Positions 1 to 10,646 of a stretch of DNA of 64,000 bases are shown in pieces. Where the stretch lies: NCBI RefSeq assembly GCF_001667035.1, contig NZ_LZIR01000035.1, positions 1 to 64,000 of the forward strand, read 5' to 3'. Origin of the DNA: Mycobacterium sp. 852002-51057_SCH5723018 (GTDB taxonomy: Bacteria > Actinomycetota > Actinomycetes > Mycobacteriales > Mycobacteriaceae). The notes beneath the pieces were generated by a model. That model was not told the DNA's origin. It searched no databases and saw only the letters and a program-made list of their open reading frames with translations. How positions within the stretch are numbered: position 1 is the stretch's first letter; each line of letters opens with the position of its first letter. The position numbers were made by a program, and so were the translations under genes.

Positions 1-396
1 GGGCGGCCGCCGCGCCCCCGGCCGCGCGGGGCGGCGCAGGTTGGGCGCGTCGAAGTTGGCCAACCCGGGCCGGCGCCCGCCCCACCCGGCGGCTACGGGC
101 CGCCCCCTTATCCCGGTGGGTATCCGGATGGCTATTACCCCGTACCGGACTACCAGGGAGCGATGCAATCCGGGACGAACGCGCTGGCCATCGCGTCGCT
201 CATCTCGTCGTTCACCGGCTTCCTGTGCTGTTTCATCGGTTCGATCGTGGCCATCGTGCTGGGCGTGATCGCGCTGAACCAGATCAAGCAGACCCGCCAG
301 GCCGGCTACGGCCTGGCGATCGCCGGCATCGTGATCGGCATCGGCACGCTGGTGGTCTTCTTGATCATCGCGATGTTCAGCATGCATTCGCGTTAG
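1..396 (+). CDS. DUF4190-type membrane protein, 5' truncated by window edge
   Basis: An open frame runs from the first base, so the true start lies outside the window. The first 54 visible codons are rich in Gly, Pro and Tyr (PPYPGGYPDGYY-type text), as in the cytoplasmic tails of many mycobacterial envelope proteins. Two hydrophobic segments follow, at about residues 60-90 and 97-128. They are joined by a short loop carrying NQIKQTRQAGYG, the hallmark of DUF4190 proteins. It corresponds in position and text to my recollection of Rv1233c. No catalytic residues are visible and the function is unknown. The ATG at 163 would remove the Pro-rich tail, and I think it is internal. Confidence 0.75.
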   Translation, partial: GRPPRPRPRGAAQVGRVEVGQPGPAPAPPGGYGPPPYPGGYPDGYYPVPDYQGAMQSGTNALAIASLISSFTGFLCCFIGSIVAIVLGVIALNQIKQTRQAGYGLAIAGIVIGIGTLVVFLIIAMFSMHSR

Positions 397-455
397 CGGG
401 CACGCCGCGGCATGGCCGCCTGCCAACCGGCCGGCGGCTGCTTAGGCTCTCTTGC

Positions 456-1763
456 ATGGCATCGGTCAACAGGGTGTACATCGCGCGGCTGGCGCGGATG
501 TTGGTGTTGGGACCGCTCGGCGAAAACTTCGGGCGCATCCGGGACGTCGTGATCAGCATCAGCATCGTGCGCCAGCAACCGCGCGTCCTGGGACTGGTTG
601 TCGATCTGGCCACCCGCCGCAGCATTTTCATCCCGATGCTGCGGGTCGCGGCGATCGAGCCCGACGCGGTGACGCTCAACACGGGGAACGTCTCGCTGCG
701 CCACTTCGAGCAGCGCCCGGGCGAAGTGCTGGCTATCGGCCAGGTCCTCGACACCCAGGTGAAGGTCAACGATCCCGAACTGCCGGAACTGGCCGGGGTT
801 GACGTCGTGGTCACCGACCTGGGCATCGAGCAGGCCCGGACCCGCGACTGGCTGGTGACCCGGGTCGCCGTCCGCACCCAGCGGCGGCTGCGGCGCCGAG
901 GCCCCGTGCACGTGGTCGACTGGCAGAGCGTGCAGGGGCTGACCCCGTCGGCGCTGGCAATGCCGGGCCAGGCGGTGGCGCAGCTACTCAACCAGTTCGA
1001 GGGACGCCGCGCCGTCGACGTCGCCGACACCATCCGCGGCCTGCCGCCCAAGCGGCGCTACGAGGTGTTCAAAGCGCTCGGCGACGAACGGGTGGCCGAC
1101 ATTCTGCAGGAGCTGCCGGAGTCCGAGCAGGCCGACGTGTTGTCGCAGATGGGCACCGAACGCGCGGCCGACGTGCTCGAGGAGATGGATCCCGACGACG
1201 CCGCCGACCTGCTCGGCGTGCTGAATCCGACCGATGCCGAGATGCTGTTGACCCGGATGGACCCGGACGAATCCGCCCCGGTGCGAAGGCTGTTGAAACA
1301 CTCCCCCGACACCGCCGGCGGGTTGATGACCTCCGATCCGGTGGTGCTGACCCCCGACACCACCGTCGCCGAGGCGCTGGCCCGGGTCCGCGACCCCGAC
1401 CTCACCGCCGCCCTGTCGTCGATGGTGTTCGTGGCGCGCCCGCCGACGGCCACCCCCACCGGGCGCTACCTGGGCTGCGTGCCGCTGCAGCGGCTGCTCC
1501 GCGAGCCGCCGAGCGAGCTGGTCGGCGGGATCGTCGATAGTGACCTGCTCACCCTGACGCCGGAGACTCCCCTGGCCGCGGTGACCCGCTACCTCGCTGC
1601 GTACAACCTGGTCTGTGGACCGGTGCTGGACGGCCAGAACCACCTGGTGGGGGCGGTCACCGTCGACGACCTGCTCGATCACCTGCTGCCGCACGACTGG
1701 CGCGCGGATGTCCAGCAGCTCGACACCGGCGGCCGGCTCGAAAGACTGGGAGGCTCCGCGTGA
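456..1763 (+). CDS. MgtE_N / CBS-domain protein with N-terminal PRC-barrel-like region
   Basis: A 435-residue soluble protein, Rv1232c type. The N-terminal ~70 residues (GPLGENFGRIRDVVISI) look like a PRC-barrel. Residues ~170-290 carry repeated helices with LPESEQADVLSQMG and MDPDDAADLLG text, typical of the cytoplasmic MgtE_N domain of Mg2+ transporters. A CBS pair starting near TAGGLMTSDPVVL fills the C-terminus. The MgtE membrane channel is absent, so this is a stand-alone sensor-like module, perhaps regulating the DUF1003 membrane protein that follows with a 4-bp overlap. I chose the ATG at 456 because homology begins there; the frame stays open upstream across the previous gene. Ligand and role are unproven. 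Confidence 0.85.
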   Translation: MASVNRVYIARLARMLVLGPLGENFGRIRDVVISISIVRQQPRVLGLVVDLATRRSIFIPMLRVAAIEPDAVTLNTGNVSLRHFEQRPGEVLAIGQVLDTQVKVNDPELPELAGVDVVVTDLGIEQARTRDWLVTRVAVRTQRRLRRRGPVHVVDWQSVQGLTPSALAMPGQAVAQLLNQFEGRRAVDVADTIRGLPPKRRYEVFKALGDERVADILQELPESEQADVLSQMGTERAADVLEEMDPDDAADLLGVLNPTDAEMLLTRMDPDESAPVRRLLKHSPDTAGGLMTSDPVVLTPDTTVAEALARVRDPDLTAALSSMVFVARPPTATPTGRYLGCVPLQRLLREPPSELVGGIVDSDLLTLTPETPLAAVTRYLAAYNLVCGPVLDGQNHLVGAVTVDDLLDHLLPHDWRADVQQLDTGGRLERLGGSA

Positions 1764-2302
1764 GCAGATCAACCGCACCGCGACGGCTGAACACCCCGCG
1801 GACGTCGCGCAGGTACTCCCCGCGCGTCGATCCCGATGCCGTCGGGCAGATCACCGAGTCGATCGCACGGTTCTTCGGCACGGGCCGCTACCTGCTGATT
1901 CAGACGGTCGTGGTGCTGGTCTGGATAGCGGTGAACATCTTCGCGCTCGAACTGCGCTGGGACCCTTACCCCTTCATCCTGCTCAACCTGGCCTTTTCGA
2001 CGCAGGCCGCCTACGCGGCGCCGCTGATCCTGCTGGCCCAGAATCGCCAGGAGAACCGGGACCGGGTAGCGCTCGAAGAGGACCGCCGTCGCGCCGCGCA
2101 GACCAAGGCCGACACCGAGTATCTGGCCCGTGAGCTGGCCGCCTTGCGGCTGGCCGTCGGCGAGGTGGTGACGCGTGAATACCTGCGGCACGAGCTGGAA
2201 GACCTGCGCACTATGCTGACGGCGCTACAACCGGAAAGCACGGATGGGGCGGCGGTACCGACGGGTGACGACTTGGAGCGGTCCGCAAAGAAATCCCGGT
2301 AA
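1760..2302 (+). CDS. DUF1003 membrane protein
   Basis: A 180-residue protein with a GTG start overlapping the preceding stop (GTGA), so translational coupling is likely. A basic N-terminus is followed by two membrane segments at about residues 45-65 and 72-95, around the conserved DUF1003 text ELRWDPYPFILLNLAFS. The C-terminal ~85 residues are charged and helical (NRQENRDRVALEEDRR and EYLARELAALRLAVGEV), probably coiled coil. The DUF1003 family has no assigned biochemical function. Its lasting pairing with the MgtE_N/CBS protein suggests a shared ion-related or envelope role, which is inference. It matches Rv1231c in size and position. Confidence 0.85.
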   Translation: MSRSTAPRRLNTPRTSRRYSPRVDPDAVGQITESIARFFGTGRYLLIQTVVVLVWIAVNIFALELRWDPYPFILLNLAFSTQAAYAAPLILLAQNRQENRDRVALEEDRRRAAQTKADTEYLARELAALRLAVGEVVTREYLRHELEDLRTMLTALQPESTDGAAVPTGDDLERSAKKSR

Positions 2303-2401
2303 TTATCAATTCGCCATTGCGCCACTCCCGTCACGCGGGTTATGTATTGTGATCTGGTTCACGAAGCTAAGCCGGTAGTTTCCCGACCTTAGGACGGCCG
2401 A

Positions 2402-3757
2402 GTGCGCATTGGGGGACGGTGGGGTGCACGCCCGGCCGCTGCGGCGGTCCGGCAGCGAACACTTCGCTTGACGCGGACGCCGGCTTTCGGCGTGGCGGCG
2501 ATTACCCCGTTGGTGCTCGCGGGGGCCGTCGGGGGCGCGGCGCCCCCTTTTCACGGACACCTCCCGCCGGTTCACCGCCCCTCGGCGGTTAGCGCGGCCG
2601 TCGCCCCGGTCGCCGCGGTGTCTCCGGCGCTCCCCGATGTTTCCGGCCCGGTCGTCATCTCCATCGAGCGTTCGCCGACCGCGTTCCACGTCGCCGAGGC
2701 CGCGCCGTCCGCGCCGCCGCCGCCGATGATCGTGAATGCCCGTGGGGCGCTGGGCATTCCGTCCATCGCCCTGGCCGCCTACCGCAGCGCCGAACAGAAG
2801 ATGTCCATCGCCGCGCCGGGCTGCGGGGTCAGCTGGAACTTGCTGGCCGGGATCGGGCGCATCGAGTCGGGCCACGCGGGCGGCGGCGCCGTCGAGGTGC
2901 GCGGCACCGCCGTCGTCCCCATCTACGGCCCCGCGCTGGACGGCTCGCTGCCGGGCAACGAGGTGATCCTGCAGAGCAGCGTCGGCAATCGCCCCAACTA
3001 CGCGCGCGCCATGGGGCCGATGCAGTTCTTGCCCGGCACGTGGGCGCGCTACGCGGTCGACGGTAAGGGCGACGGGACGGCCGATCCGCAGAACCTGTTC
3101 GATTCCGCGCTCGCGGCGGCCCGCTACCTGTGCAGCGGTGGGCTGAACCTGCGCGACTCGACGCAAGTGATGTCCGCGATCCTGCGCTACAACAACTCGA
3201 TGGCCTACGCGCAGAACGTGCTGGGCTGGGCCGCGGCGTACGCCACCGGCGTGGTCCCGGTCGACCTGCCGCCGATGACCGGGCCGCCCCCGCCGCTCGG
3301 CAACGCGCACGACGAGAATCCGGAGGGACTCGGGCCGAACCTGCCGATGAACGTCATCGGCCTGCCGTCCGACGATCCGTTCGCGCGGACCCCGATCATC
3401 GACCTGAGCGGGGCGCCGCCCACTCTGACTCAGCAGCCGATGTTCCCGTGGATGCAACCCACGCCGCAGCAGGCCCCGACGCGGCTGCCCGGCTGCACGG
3501 TGATCTGCATCGGTCCGCAAAGCCCGGCGCCGGGCATGCAACCGGATGGGCCGCCACCGCCGTTCGGGTCGCCGCCGTTCGGGTCACCGCCGTTCGGGTC
3601 ACCGCCGTTCGGGTCACCCCCTCCGGCTGCCATCCCACCGGCCGCCATCCCGCCGGCCGCGATGCCGCCGGCCCCGGCCGCCGGTGCGGGTGCCCCGGGA
3701 CCCGCCGCCGGAGCGCCGCCATCGCCCAAGCTCGCCGGCCCCGCCGCGGGCGGCTGA
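2402..3757 (+). CDS. Secreted lytic-transglycosylase-like protein (SLT-type) with Pro-rich tail
   Basis: 451 residues with a GTG start. An Arg-rich N-terminus and a hydrophobic stretch (residues ~30-50) form a signal peptide or anchor. The catalytic-type domain is at ~120-290: GIGRIESGHAG holds the probable catalytic Glu, followed by ARAMGPMQFLPGTWARY and AILRYNNSMAYAQNVLGWAAAY, all typical of peptidoglycan lytic transglycosylases. The C-terminal ~160 residues are Pro-rich and contain four PPFGS repeats, then PPAAI and PPAP text, likely a cell-wall-spanning tail. It corresponds to Rv1230c in context. It probably trims glycan strands during growth; activity is inferred from the fold. Confidence 0.8.
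   Translation: MRIGGRWGARPAAAAVRQRTLRLTRTPAFGVAAITPLVLAGAVGGAAPPFHGHLPPVHRPSAVSAAVAPVAAVSPALPDVSGPVVISIERSPTAFHVAEAAPSAPPPPMIVNARGALGIPSIALAAYRSAEQKMSIAAPGCGVSWNLLAGIGRIESGHAGGGAVEVRGTAVVPIYGPALDGSLPGNEVILQSSVGNRPNYARAMGPMQFLPGTWARYAVDGKGDGTADPQNLFDSALAAARYLCSGGLNLRDSTQVMSAILRYNNSMAYAQNVLGWAAAYATGVVPVDLPPMTGPPPPLGNAHDENPEGLGPNLPMNVIGLPSDDPFARTPIIDLSGAPPTLTQQPMFPWMQPTPQQAPTRLPGCTVICIGPQSPAPGMQPDGPPPPFGSPPFGSPPFGSPPFGSPPPAAIPPAAIPPAAMPPAPAAGAGAPGPAAGAPPSPKLAGPAAGG
3557..3616 (+). repeat. Four tandem 15-bp repeats encoding PPFGS
   Basis: Four consecutive 15-bp units read CCG CCG TTC GGG TCG/A in frame within the Pro-rich tail of the transglycosylase-like gene. Units differ only at the last base (G in the first, A in the rest), so they are recent or actively homogenised. 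Copy number can change without shifting the frame, making this a candidate length polymorphism of a surface-exposed tail. Confidence 0.9.
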
Positions 3758-3792
3758 CCGGCCGGCAATCGCGCACGCCTACACTCGGCGTG

Positions 3793-4950
3793 ATGCCCCG
3801 TCCTGACTCTCCTGGTTCGAAAGCCGACCTCAGCGCCGCCATCCGCGCCGCCCTGGGGAAGGTCATCGACCCCGAATTGCGCCGCCCCATCACCGAACTC
3901 GGGATGGTCAAGAGCGTCGATGTCCAACCGGACGGCGGCGTGCACGTGGCTATCTACCTGACCACCGCCGCCTGCCCGAAGAAGTCCGAGATCAGCGAGC
4001 GCGTCACCAAGGCGGTCAGCGACGTACCGGGCACCGGGGCGGTGAAGGTCAGCCTGGACGTGATGAGCGACGAGCAGCGCACCGAGCTGCGCAAGCAGCT
4101 GCGCGGGGACGCGCGCGAACCCGTCATCCCGTTCGCCCAGCCCAACTCGCTGACCCGCGTCTATGCCGTCGCCTCAGGCAAAGGCGGGGTGGGCAAGTCC
4201 ACCGTCACGGTCAATTTGGCCGCGGCGATGGCCGCCCGCGGTATGTCGGTCGGCGTGCTCGACGCCGACATCCACGGCCACTCCATCCCGCGGATGATGG
4301 GCAGCACCGACCGGCCCACCCAGGTCGAGTCGATGATCTTGCCACCCATCGCCCACGAGGTGAAGGTCATCTCGATCGCCCAGTTCACCGAGGGCAACAC
4401 CCCGGTCGTGTGGCGCGGGCCGATGCTGCACCGGGCGTTGCAGCAGTTTTTGGCCGACGTCTACTGGGGTGACCTGGACATCCTGCTGCTCGACCTGCCA
4501 CCGGGAACCGGCGACGTCGCCATCTCGGTGGCCCAGCTGATCCCCAACGCGGAGATCGTTGTGGTCACGACGCCGCAGCTGGCCGCGGCCGAGGTCGCCG
4601 AGCGCGCCGGCAGCATCGCGCTGCAGACCCGCCAGCGCATCGTCGGCGTGGTGGAGAACATGTCCGGGCTGACGCTGCCCGACGGCACCACGATGCAGGT
4701 GTTCGGCGAGGGCGGCGGCCAGCAGGTCGCCGAGCGCCTGTCGCGCGCCGTCGGCGCCGACGTGCCGCTGCTGGGTCAGATCCCGCTGGACCCGGCGCTG
4801 GTGGCCGCCGGCGATTCGGGCGTTCCGATCGTGCTCAGCGCCCCCGACTCCCCGGTGGGCAAGGGACTGCGCGGCGTGGCCGACAGCCTGTCGTCGCGGC
4901 GGCGCGGGCTGGCGGGCGTGTCACTGGGGCTGGACCCCACCCGCCGCTGA
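3793..4950 (+). CDS. mrp: Mrp/NBP35-family Fe-S carrier ATPase
   Basis: 385 residues. Residues ~10-90 form a MIP18/DUF59-like domain (ALGKVIDPELRRPITELGMV). Residues ~125-370 form the ParA/MinD-type P-loop domain with the deviant Walker A SGKGGVGKST near residue 130, LDADIHGHS, and the Walker B-like ILLLDLPPGTGD. Mrp proteins bind and transfer Fe-S clusters in an ATP-dependent way. The CxxC often seen near the C-terminus of Mrp proteins is not obvious here. I chose the ATG at 3793 because similarity begins shortly after it, although the frame stays open far upstream through the previous gene. Strongly conserved with Rv1229c. Confidence 0.93.
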   Translation: MPRPDSPGSKADLSAAIRAALGKVIDPELRRPITELGMVKSVDVQPDGGVHVAIYLTTAACPKKSEISERVTKAVSDVPGTGAVKVSLDVMSDEQRTELRKQLRGDAREPVIPFAQPNSLTRVYAVASGKGGVGKSTVTVNLAAAMAARGMSVGVLDADIHGHSIPRMMGSTDRPTQVESMILPPIAHEVKVISIAQFTEGNTPVVWRGPMLHRALQQFLADVYWGDLDILLLDLPPGTGDVAISVAQLIPNAEIVVVTTPQLAAAEVAERAGSIALQTRQRIVGVVENMSGLTLPDGTTMQVFGEGGGQQVAERLSRAVGADVPLLGQIPLDPALVAAGDSGVPIVLSAPDSPVGKGLRGVADSLSSRRRGLAGVSLGLDPTRR

Positions 4951-4954
4951 CGGG

Positions 4955-5349
4955 TCAGGTCGCGTCGGCGTCGAACGGCGCCGGCCCGGTGTGGTTCTCG
5001 GGCTTCGCCGGCTGCGGCGGCGCGACGGGTTGCGCCGGGGCCCCGTTGACCGGCCGGTCGAAGTTTCCGGTCAAGAACGAGTCGTCGCCGTCCAGCAGGT
5101 GCTTGGTCAGCGCGGCGCGCGGCGTCATACCTCGCAGCTTCTGCAGCTCTGAGAGCGGGGCCCGCAGGTCGTCGAACTCGGGCCCGATGTCCTCGCGCAG
5201 CTGGTTGGTCACGCCGCTGAGGTAGTCGCGCGCCTGCCGCAGCGCGGTCGACGTCCAGCGGATGGCGCCCGGCAGCCGCTCCGGGCCCAGGATCACCAGG
5301 CCGACCACCACGAGGACGAAGATGTGCTCCCAGCTCAGGTTGCCGAACA

Positions 5350-5350
<1 letters not shown>
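4955..5350 (-). CDS. tatB: Sec-independent protein translocase subunit TatB
   Basis: 131 residues with a GTG start sharing one base with the htrA stop (TAGTG). The single N-terminal membrane helix ([20 protein letters not shown]) holds the conserved Glu and GPERLP motif of TatA/B proteins, and is followed by an amphipathic helix. The length and Pro-rich tail fit TatB rather than TatA. TatB and TatC form the receptor for twin-arginine signal peptides in the inner membrane. Its place directly after htrA in the sigE-rseA-htrA run matches Rv1224 and suggests SigE-linked read-through expression. Confidence 0.92.
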
Positions 5351-6927
<1,577 letters not shown>

Positions 6928-7036
6928 TTACCGGGCGCGTTACGCCGCCCCGCCGTTGTCCGTGTCCACCCTAGTATCCACGGGACGGCGCTGATGAGCA
7001 TGAATGTGCGGCTGCGCGCGGCGACAAGGCTGTCAA

Positions 7037-7447
7037 TTACCGGCGCTTGCGCTGATCGCGGGGATCGCGCGCGGCGAAACGGTCGGCCGCGCGGTGCTCC
7101 GAAGGGCTCCCGGCGTCGTCGTCGGCCGGGTAGTGCGGGATCTCGGAGAGCAATCCGAGCAGCGTGCTGGGGATGCGGATCGGGCGGGAGTCACGCAGAG
7201 CGGCGCGGGCCCGGCTCTGGTCTTCGACCTCGGCCGCGCATTCGGGGCACAGCGAGAGGTGGTGCGCGGCGCGCAAGTGTGCGTTCATCCGCAGCTCACC
7301 GTCGACGAACGCTGCGATCGCCTCGGTGGACAGGTGCTCGGTGGAACCGAAGCGGCGCGGCGCGCCGACCGGTGCATCGCTCTGGGAGGCGAACTGGGCG
7401 GGCAGCCAGGAGAACGCGCGGCGAAACACCTCTCCTCGGTCGGCCAT
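7037..7447 (-). CDS. rseA: Anti-sigma-E factor RseA (zinc-binding ZAS family)
   Basis: 136 residues. The central segment AFVDGELRMNAHLRAAHH and LSLCPEC gives the HX3CX2C zinc-binding anti-sigma motif. There is no membrane helix, so it acts as a soluble, redox- or phosphorylation-sensitive inhibitor of SigE, which is encoded 120 bp upstream on the same strand. I chose ATG 7447 over the adjacent GTG at 7450 because the upstream AGGAG lies at better spacing. It matches Rv1222 closely except for a shorter, basic C-terminus. In M. tuberculosis RseA is phosphorylated by PknB and degraded by ClpC1P2; the relevant residues cannot be checked here. Confidence 0.92.
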   Translation of the reverse strand: MADRGEVFRRAFSWLPAQFASQSDAPVGAPRRFGSTEHLSTEAIAAFVDGELRMNAHLRAAHHLSLCPECAAEVEDQSRARAALRDSRPIRIPSTLLGLLSEIPHYPADDDAGSPSEHRAADRFAARDPRDQRKRR

Positions 7448-7566
7448 CACCAGCTCCTTTCGCGCGACCTAACAGCCGCCTACCCACGAATGTAGCGCGA
7501 GGCGGTGCCCGATACCGCGCCTCAGCGCGTGAAACCGCTGGATTTCGGTCCGGCTATGTCGTGCTG

Positions 7567-8349
7567 TTACGCCGATTGCGCGCGCAGGGCGCCGGTTTCG
7601 GGGTGCGCGGCCAGGTAGTCACGCAGCGCCTGACGTCCACGGTGGATGCGGCTGCGCACGGTGCCCAGCTTCACACCCAGCGTGGCGCCGATCTCCTCGT
7701 ACGACAGGCCCTCGATGTCACACAGCACCACCGCGGCGCGAAACTCCGGCGGCAGCGAGTCCAGCGCGGCCTGCAGGTCGGGCCCGAGCCGTGCGTCGTG
7801 GTAGATCTGCTCGGGGTTGGGCTCGTCGGCGGGCACCCGGTCGTAGTCCTCGGGCAGCGCCTCCATTCGGATGCGGGCGCGCCGGCGCACCATGTCGAGG
7901 AACAGGTTGGTGGTGATGCGGTGCAGCCAGCCTTCGAAGGTCCCGGGCTGGTAGTTCTGCACCGATCGGAAGACCCGGATGAAGGTCTCCTGGGTGAGGT
8001 CCTCGGCGTCGTGCTGGTTCCCGGAGAGGCGGTAAGCCAGGCGGTACACCCGGTCGGCGTGCTGGCGTACCAGCTCGTCCCATGACGGCATCGTCGCCTT
8101 GTCCCCGGTCGCGTCGAACACCGCGGTGCCCTGTAACGCGTCCGTGTTTTCCACCACCCATTCGTCGTCCCGGCGGTCCTGGGCGTGCGACATCGTGGTC
8201 GGGCTCAAAAGGGATGTGTTGATCGGATCCTCCGGATTTACCCTGCCGCCCAAACTCGGCAGTTCGTCGACGACGTCAACGCGCAGCTGCAACCCGGTAT
8301 TCCCATTCCGGCGCGGTCTATTCCCGTCCCGGCGCACCCCGCGTTCCAT
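7567..8349 (-). CDS. sigE: ECF RNA polymerase sigma factor SigE
   Basis: About 260 residues. Region 2 contains [20 protein letters not shown] with [15 protein letters not shown]. Region 4 contains [20 protein letters not shown] and the HTH text [16 protein letters not shown]. These are essentially identical to M. tuberculosis SigE, whereas the first ~60 residues diverge. It directs the surface, heat and SDS stress response and is held by RseA. The start is uncertain: GTG at 8367 gives 266 residues, ATG at 8349 gives the length closest to the known 257, and an internal ATG at MSHAQDRR would give a shorter form. Several start points are used for M. tuberculosis SigE. No clear Shine-Dalgarno decides between them. 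Confidence 0.93.
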   Translation of the reverse strand: MERGVRRDGNRPRRNGNTGLQLRVDVVDELPSLGGRVNPEDPINTSLLSPTTMSHAQDRRDDEWVVENTDALQGTAVFDATGDKATMPSWDELVRQHADRVYRLAYRLSGNQHDAEDLTQETFIRVFRSVQNYQPGTFEGWLHRITTNLFLDMVRRRARIRMEALPEDYDRVPADEPNPEQIYHDARLGPDLQAALDSLPPEFRAAVVLCDIEGLSYEEIGATLGVKLGTVRSRIHRGRQALRDYLAAHPETGALRAQSA

Positions 8350-8553
8350 ACGGATACCGTCGCGCACCGGCGTATGCGGGGCATAGGAGCAATCTGAGGT
8401 TTGGCTGAGAAATGAGATCGTAACCTGTGTTGAACAGGGCGGATCGGGTGCCGGGTGAGCTTCGTCGCCCCGCGGGCGCCGGGCGTGTCGTCCGAGCCCC
8501 CAATCTCCGCGCGCCTGCCTGACGGCGCCGCGAATTGGAATACGCTGCGGGGC

Positions 8554-9222
8554 ATGGACGCCACCGACTCAGCAACCCCCGGCCAGGCGGCCCCCAGTCG
8601 AGCCGATTCACTCTGCGCGCACGCCGAGGGGTCGATATCAGAAGATGCGCTGTTGGCCGCCGCCCGCGAGCGCGCCGTGGAAATCGGCGCCGCAGCGGTG
8701 ACGCCTGCGGTCGGGGCGCTGTTGAGCCTCCTCGCCAAGCTCAGCGGCGGCAAGGCCGTCGCCGAGGTGGGCACCGGCGCAGGAGTGAGCGGCCTCTGGC
8801 TGTTGTCGGGCATGAGCGACGACGGCGTGTTGACGACCATTGACATCGAGCCGGAGTACCTGAGGATCGCCAAGCAGGCGTTCGCCGAAGCGGGCATCGG
8901 GCCGTCGCGCACCAGGCTGATCGGCGGCCGCGCCCAAGACGTGCTGACCCGGCTCGCCGACGAGTCCTATGACCTGGTGTTCATCGACGCGGATCCGATC
9001 GACCAGCCGGACTACGTCGTCGAGGGGGTGCGGCTGCTGCGACCGGGTGGCGTCATCGTGGTGCACCGGGCGGCGCTGGGTGGCCGGGCCGGTGATCCGT
9101 CGGCGCACGACGCCGAGGTGACCGCGGTGCGGGAGGCGGCCCGGCTGATCGCCGAGGATGAGCGGCTGACCCCCGCGCTGGTGCCGCTCGGCGACGGATT
9201 GCTGGCCGCGGTGCGGGACTAG
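8554..9222 (+). CDS. Class I SAM-dependent O-methyltransferase
   Basis: 222 residues, divergent from sigE. The SAM-binding loop reads [18 protein letters not shown], followed by the acidic residue in [17 protein letters not shown] and by [16 protein letters not shown], the pattern of the O-methyltransferase family (catechol/caffeoyl-CoA type fold). It matches Rv1220c, whose substrate is unknown to me. I chose ATG 8554 because homology begins in TPGQAAPSR; upstream codons to 8455 are open but not family-like. It ends 4 bp into the convergent membrane-protein gene. Confidence 0.88.
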   Translation: MDATDSATPGQAAPSRADSLCAHAEGSISEDALLAAARERAVEIGAAAVTPAVGALLSLLAKLSGGKAVAEVGTGAGVSGLWLLSGMSDDGVLTTIDIEPEYLRIAKQAFAEAGIGPSRTRLIGGRAQDVLTRLADESYDLVFIDADPIDQPDYVVEGVRLLRPGGVIVVHRAALGGRAGDPSAHDAEVTAVREAARLIAEDERLTPALVPLGDGLLAAVRD

Positions 9223-9896
9223 TTCCCCCCGCTCCGTCGCCGGCGCCACACGGCGCCCGCGACGGCGCACACCACCAGCGCGGCCGGCAGCGACTGCAGC
9301 CCGAAGATCACGAACGGGTTGACGTCGTGATAGTCGGTCGGGCCCACGCACAGGAAGTCCGCGGTGGTCCCCGACTGCCCCGGCGTGTAGCTGTAGCCCG
9401 AGGCTCCGTACGCCAGGTGGTATGGGCCGTTGCACACGATTTCGCTCATCCACAGCGTGCTCGACGGGATCGCCGTGATCAGCAGCGCCGACGTTGCGGC
9501 GCAGATGCCGATCACGGCGCCGATCACCCCGGCGATCGTGCCCGCCCGAACCGCACCGGAACGCTTGCGCCGCGGCGGCTCTCCAGCAAACCCCGGTTCG
9601 CCCACCATGCCGAGGTCTCGGGTAGGCAGGGTCTGGCGCATCAGCGCGTCTGTGTCGATCGGAGTGTCGAGGCGGCCCGGCACAGCCGACGCCCCGTTCC
9701 CCGCGAGCAACGGCAGACCCGCGCGCCTGAGGACGTCGTTGTACTGCTGCTGGGACAACCCCGACTCCGCCGCGACCCGTATTGACTCGTCTCGGAGCCG
9801 CCCTACCTGGGCGGCGGACGGCCCACCGTCGTGCAAGGCGTCCCGCAACGCCCGTGCGAACCGGCTGGCGTGGTCATCGACGACTCCGAAGTCCAT
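9219..9896 (-). CDS. Uncharacterised membrane protein with two predicted helices
   Basis: About 225 residues from ATG 9896; a TTG at 9935 would add 13 residues. The N-terminal ~75 residues are soluble and helical ([15 protein letters not shown] and [19 protein letters not shown]), with the look of a short DNA-binding or oligomerisation segment I cannot assign. A basic linker (RRKRSG) precedes membrane helix 1 ([20 protein letters not shown]). An extracellular loop with two Cys (IVCNGPYH and DFLCVGPTD), likely a disulfide, leads to membrane helix 2 near the C-terminus and an Arg-rich end. Convergent with the methyltransferase and divergent from the TetR gene. No family recognised. Confidence 0.7.
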   Translation of the reverse strand: MDFGVVDDHASRFARALRDALHDGGPSAAQVGRLRDESIRVAAESGLSQQQYNDVLRRAGLPLLAGNGASAVPGRLDTPIDTDALMRQTLPTRDLGMVGEPGFAGEPPRRKRSGAVRAGTIAGVIGAVIGICAATSALLITAIPSSTLWMSEIVCNGPYHLAYGASGYSYTPGQSGTTADFLCVGPTDYHDVNPFVIFGLQSLPAALVVCAVAGAVWRRRRSGGN

Positions 9897-9981
9897 CCGC
9901 AGATGATCCCAGACGCCGATCCCGCTGGCGCGCAAGCGAAACCTTTACGGATTCCTGACGGCGCGGCCCCTTGACGCCCGG

Positions 9982-10017
9982 CTGAACGACTGTTTAGTGT
10001 TCTGAACATGCGTTCAG
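9982..10017 (+). promoter_or_regulatory. Candidate self-operator overlapping the raaS start
   Basis: Between 9982 and 10017 the sequence holds CTGAACGACTG and TGTTCTGAACATGCGTTCAG. TGTTCTGAACA is a palindrome with arms TGTTC/GAACA around one base, and CTGAAC...GTTCAG pairs over the whole interval. TetR repressors commonly bind such inverted repeats next to their own gene. Seen by eye only; no footprint or motif comparison was possible. Confidence 0.45.
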
Positions 10018-10646
10018 CCGACCTGACCGCCGCCGCCCGGATCCGCGACGCCGCGATCGAGCAGTTCGGCGAGCACGGCTTCGGCGTCGGGTTGCGGGCG
10101 ATCGCCGAGGCGGCCGGGGTGAGCGCCGCACTGGTCATCCACCACTTCGGCTCCAAGGACGGCCTGCGCAAGGCGTGTGACGACTACATCGCCGAAGAGA
10201 TCCGCGAGACCAAGACCGAGGCGCTGCAGGCCAACGACCCGGCCGTCTGGTTCGCGCAACTTGCCGAGATCGAGGAATTCGCACCGCTGATCGCTTACCT
10301 GGTGCGCAGCATGCAAACCGGCGGCGACCTGGCGAAGATGCTGTGGCGCCAGATGATCCAGAACGCCGAAGAATACCTCGAAGAAGGCGTGCGGGCCGGG
10401 ACGATCAAACCCAGCCGTGATCCGCACGCCAGGGCCAAATATCTCGGCATCACCGGCGGCGGCGGACTTCTGCTCTATCTGCAAATGCACGACAACCCAA
10501 CCGATCTGCGTGCGGTGCTGCGCGACTACGCGCGGGACATGGTCCTGCCCGCCCTCGAGATCTACACCGAAGGCCTGATGCCGGACCGCACCATGTACGA
10601 CGCATTTCTGGCGGCCGAGAAGCAAGGAGAATCCGATGCCAGTTGA
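10008..10646 (+). CDS. raaS: TetR-family repressor, RaaS type
   Basis: 212 residues. The TetR helix-turn-helix is at ~10-55 ([18 protein letters not shown], then [20 protein letters not shown]), followed by an all-helical ligand domain. It is nearly identical in text to Rv1219c (RaaS), which represses the adjacent ABC exporter genes and senses lipid-like ligands such as long-chain acyl derivatives. It overlaps the ATPase gene by 11 bp, so regulator and exporter are one transcript. The upstream segment CTGAACGACTGTTTAGTGTTCTGAACATGCGTTCAG contains repeated GAAC/GTTC half-sites overlapping the start and is a candidate operator. The symbol rests on orthology. Confidence 0.9.
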   Translation: MRSADLTAAARIRDAAIEQFGEHGFGVGLRAIAEAAGVSAALVIHHFGSKDGLRKACDDYIAEEIRETKTEALQANDPAVWFAQLAEIEEFAPLIAYLVRSMQTGGDLAKMLWRQMIQNAEEYLEEGVRAGTIKPSRDPHARAKYLGITGGGGLLLYLQMHDNPTDLRAVLRDYARDMVLPALEIYTEGLMPDRTMYDAFLAAEKQGESDAS

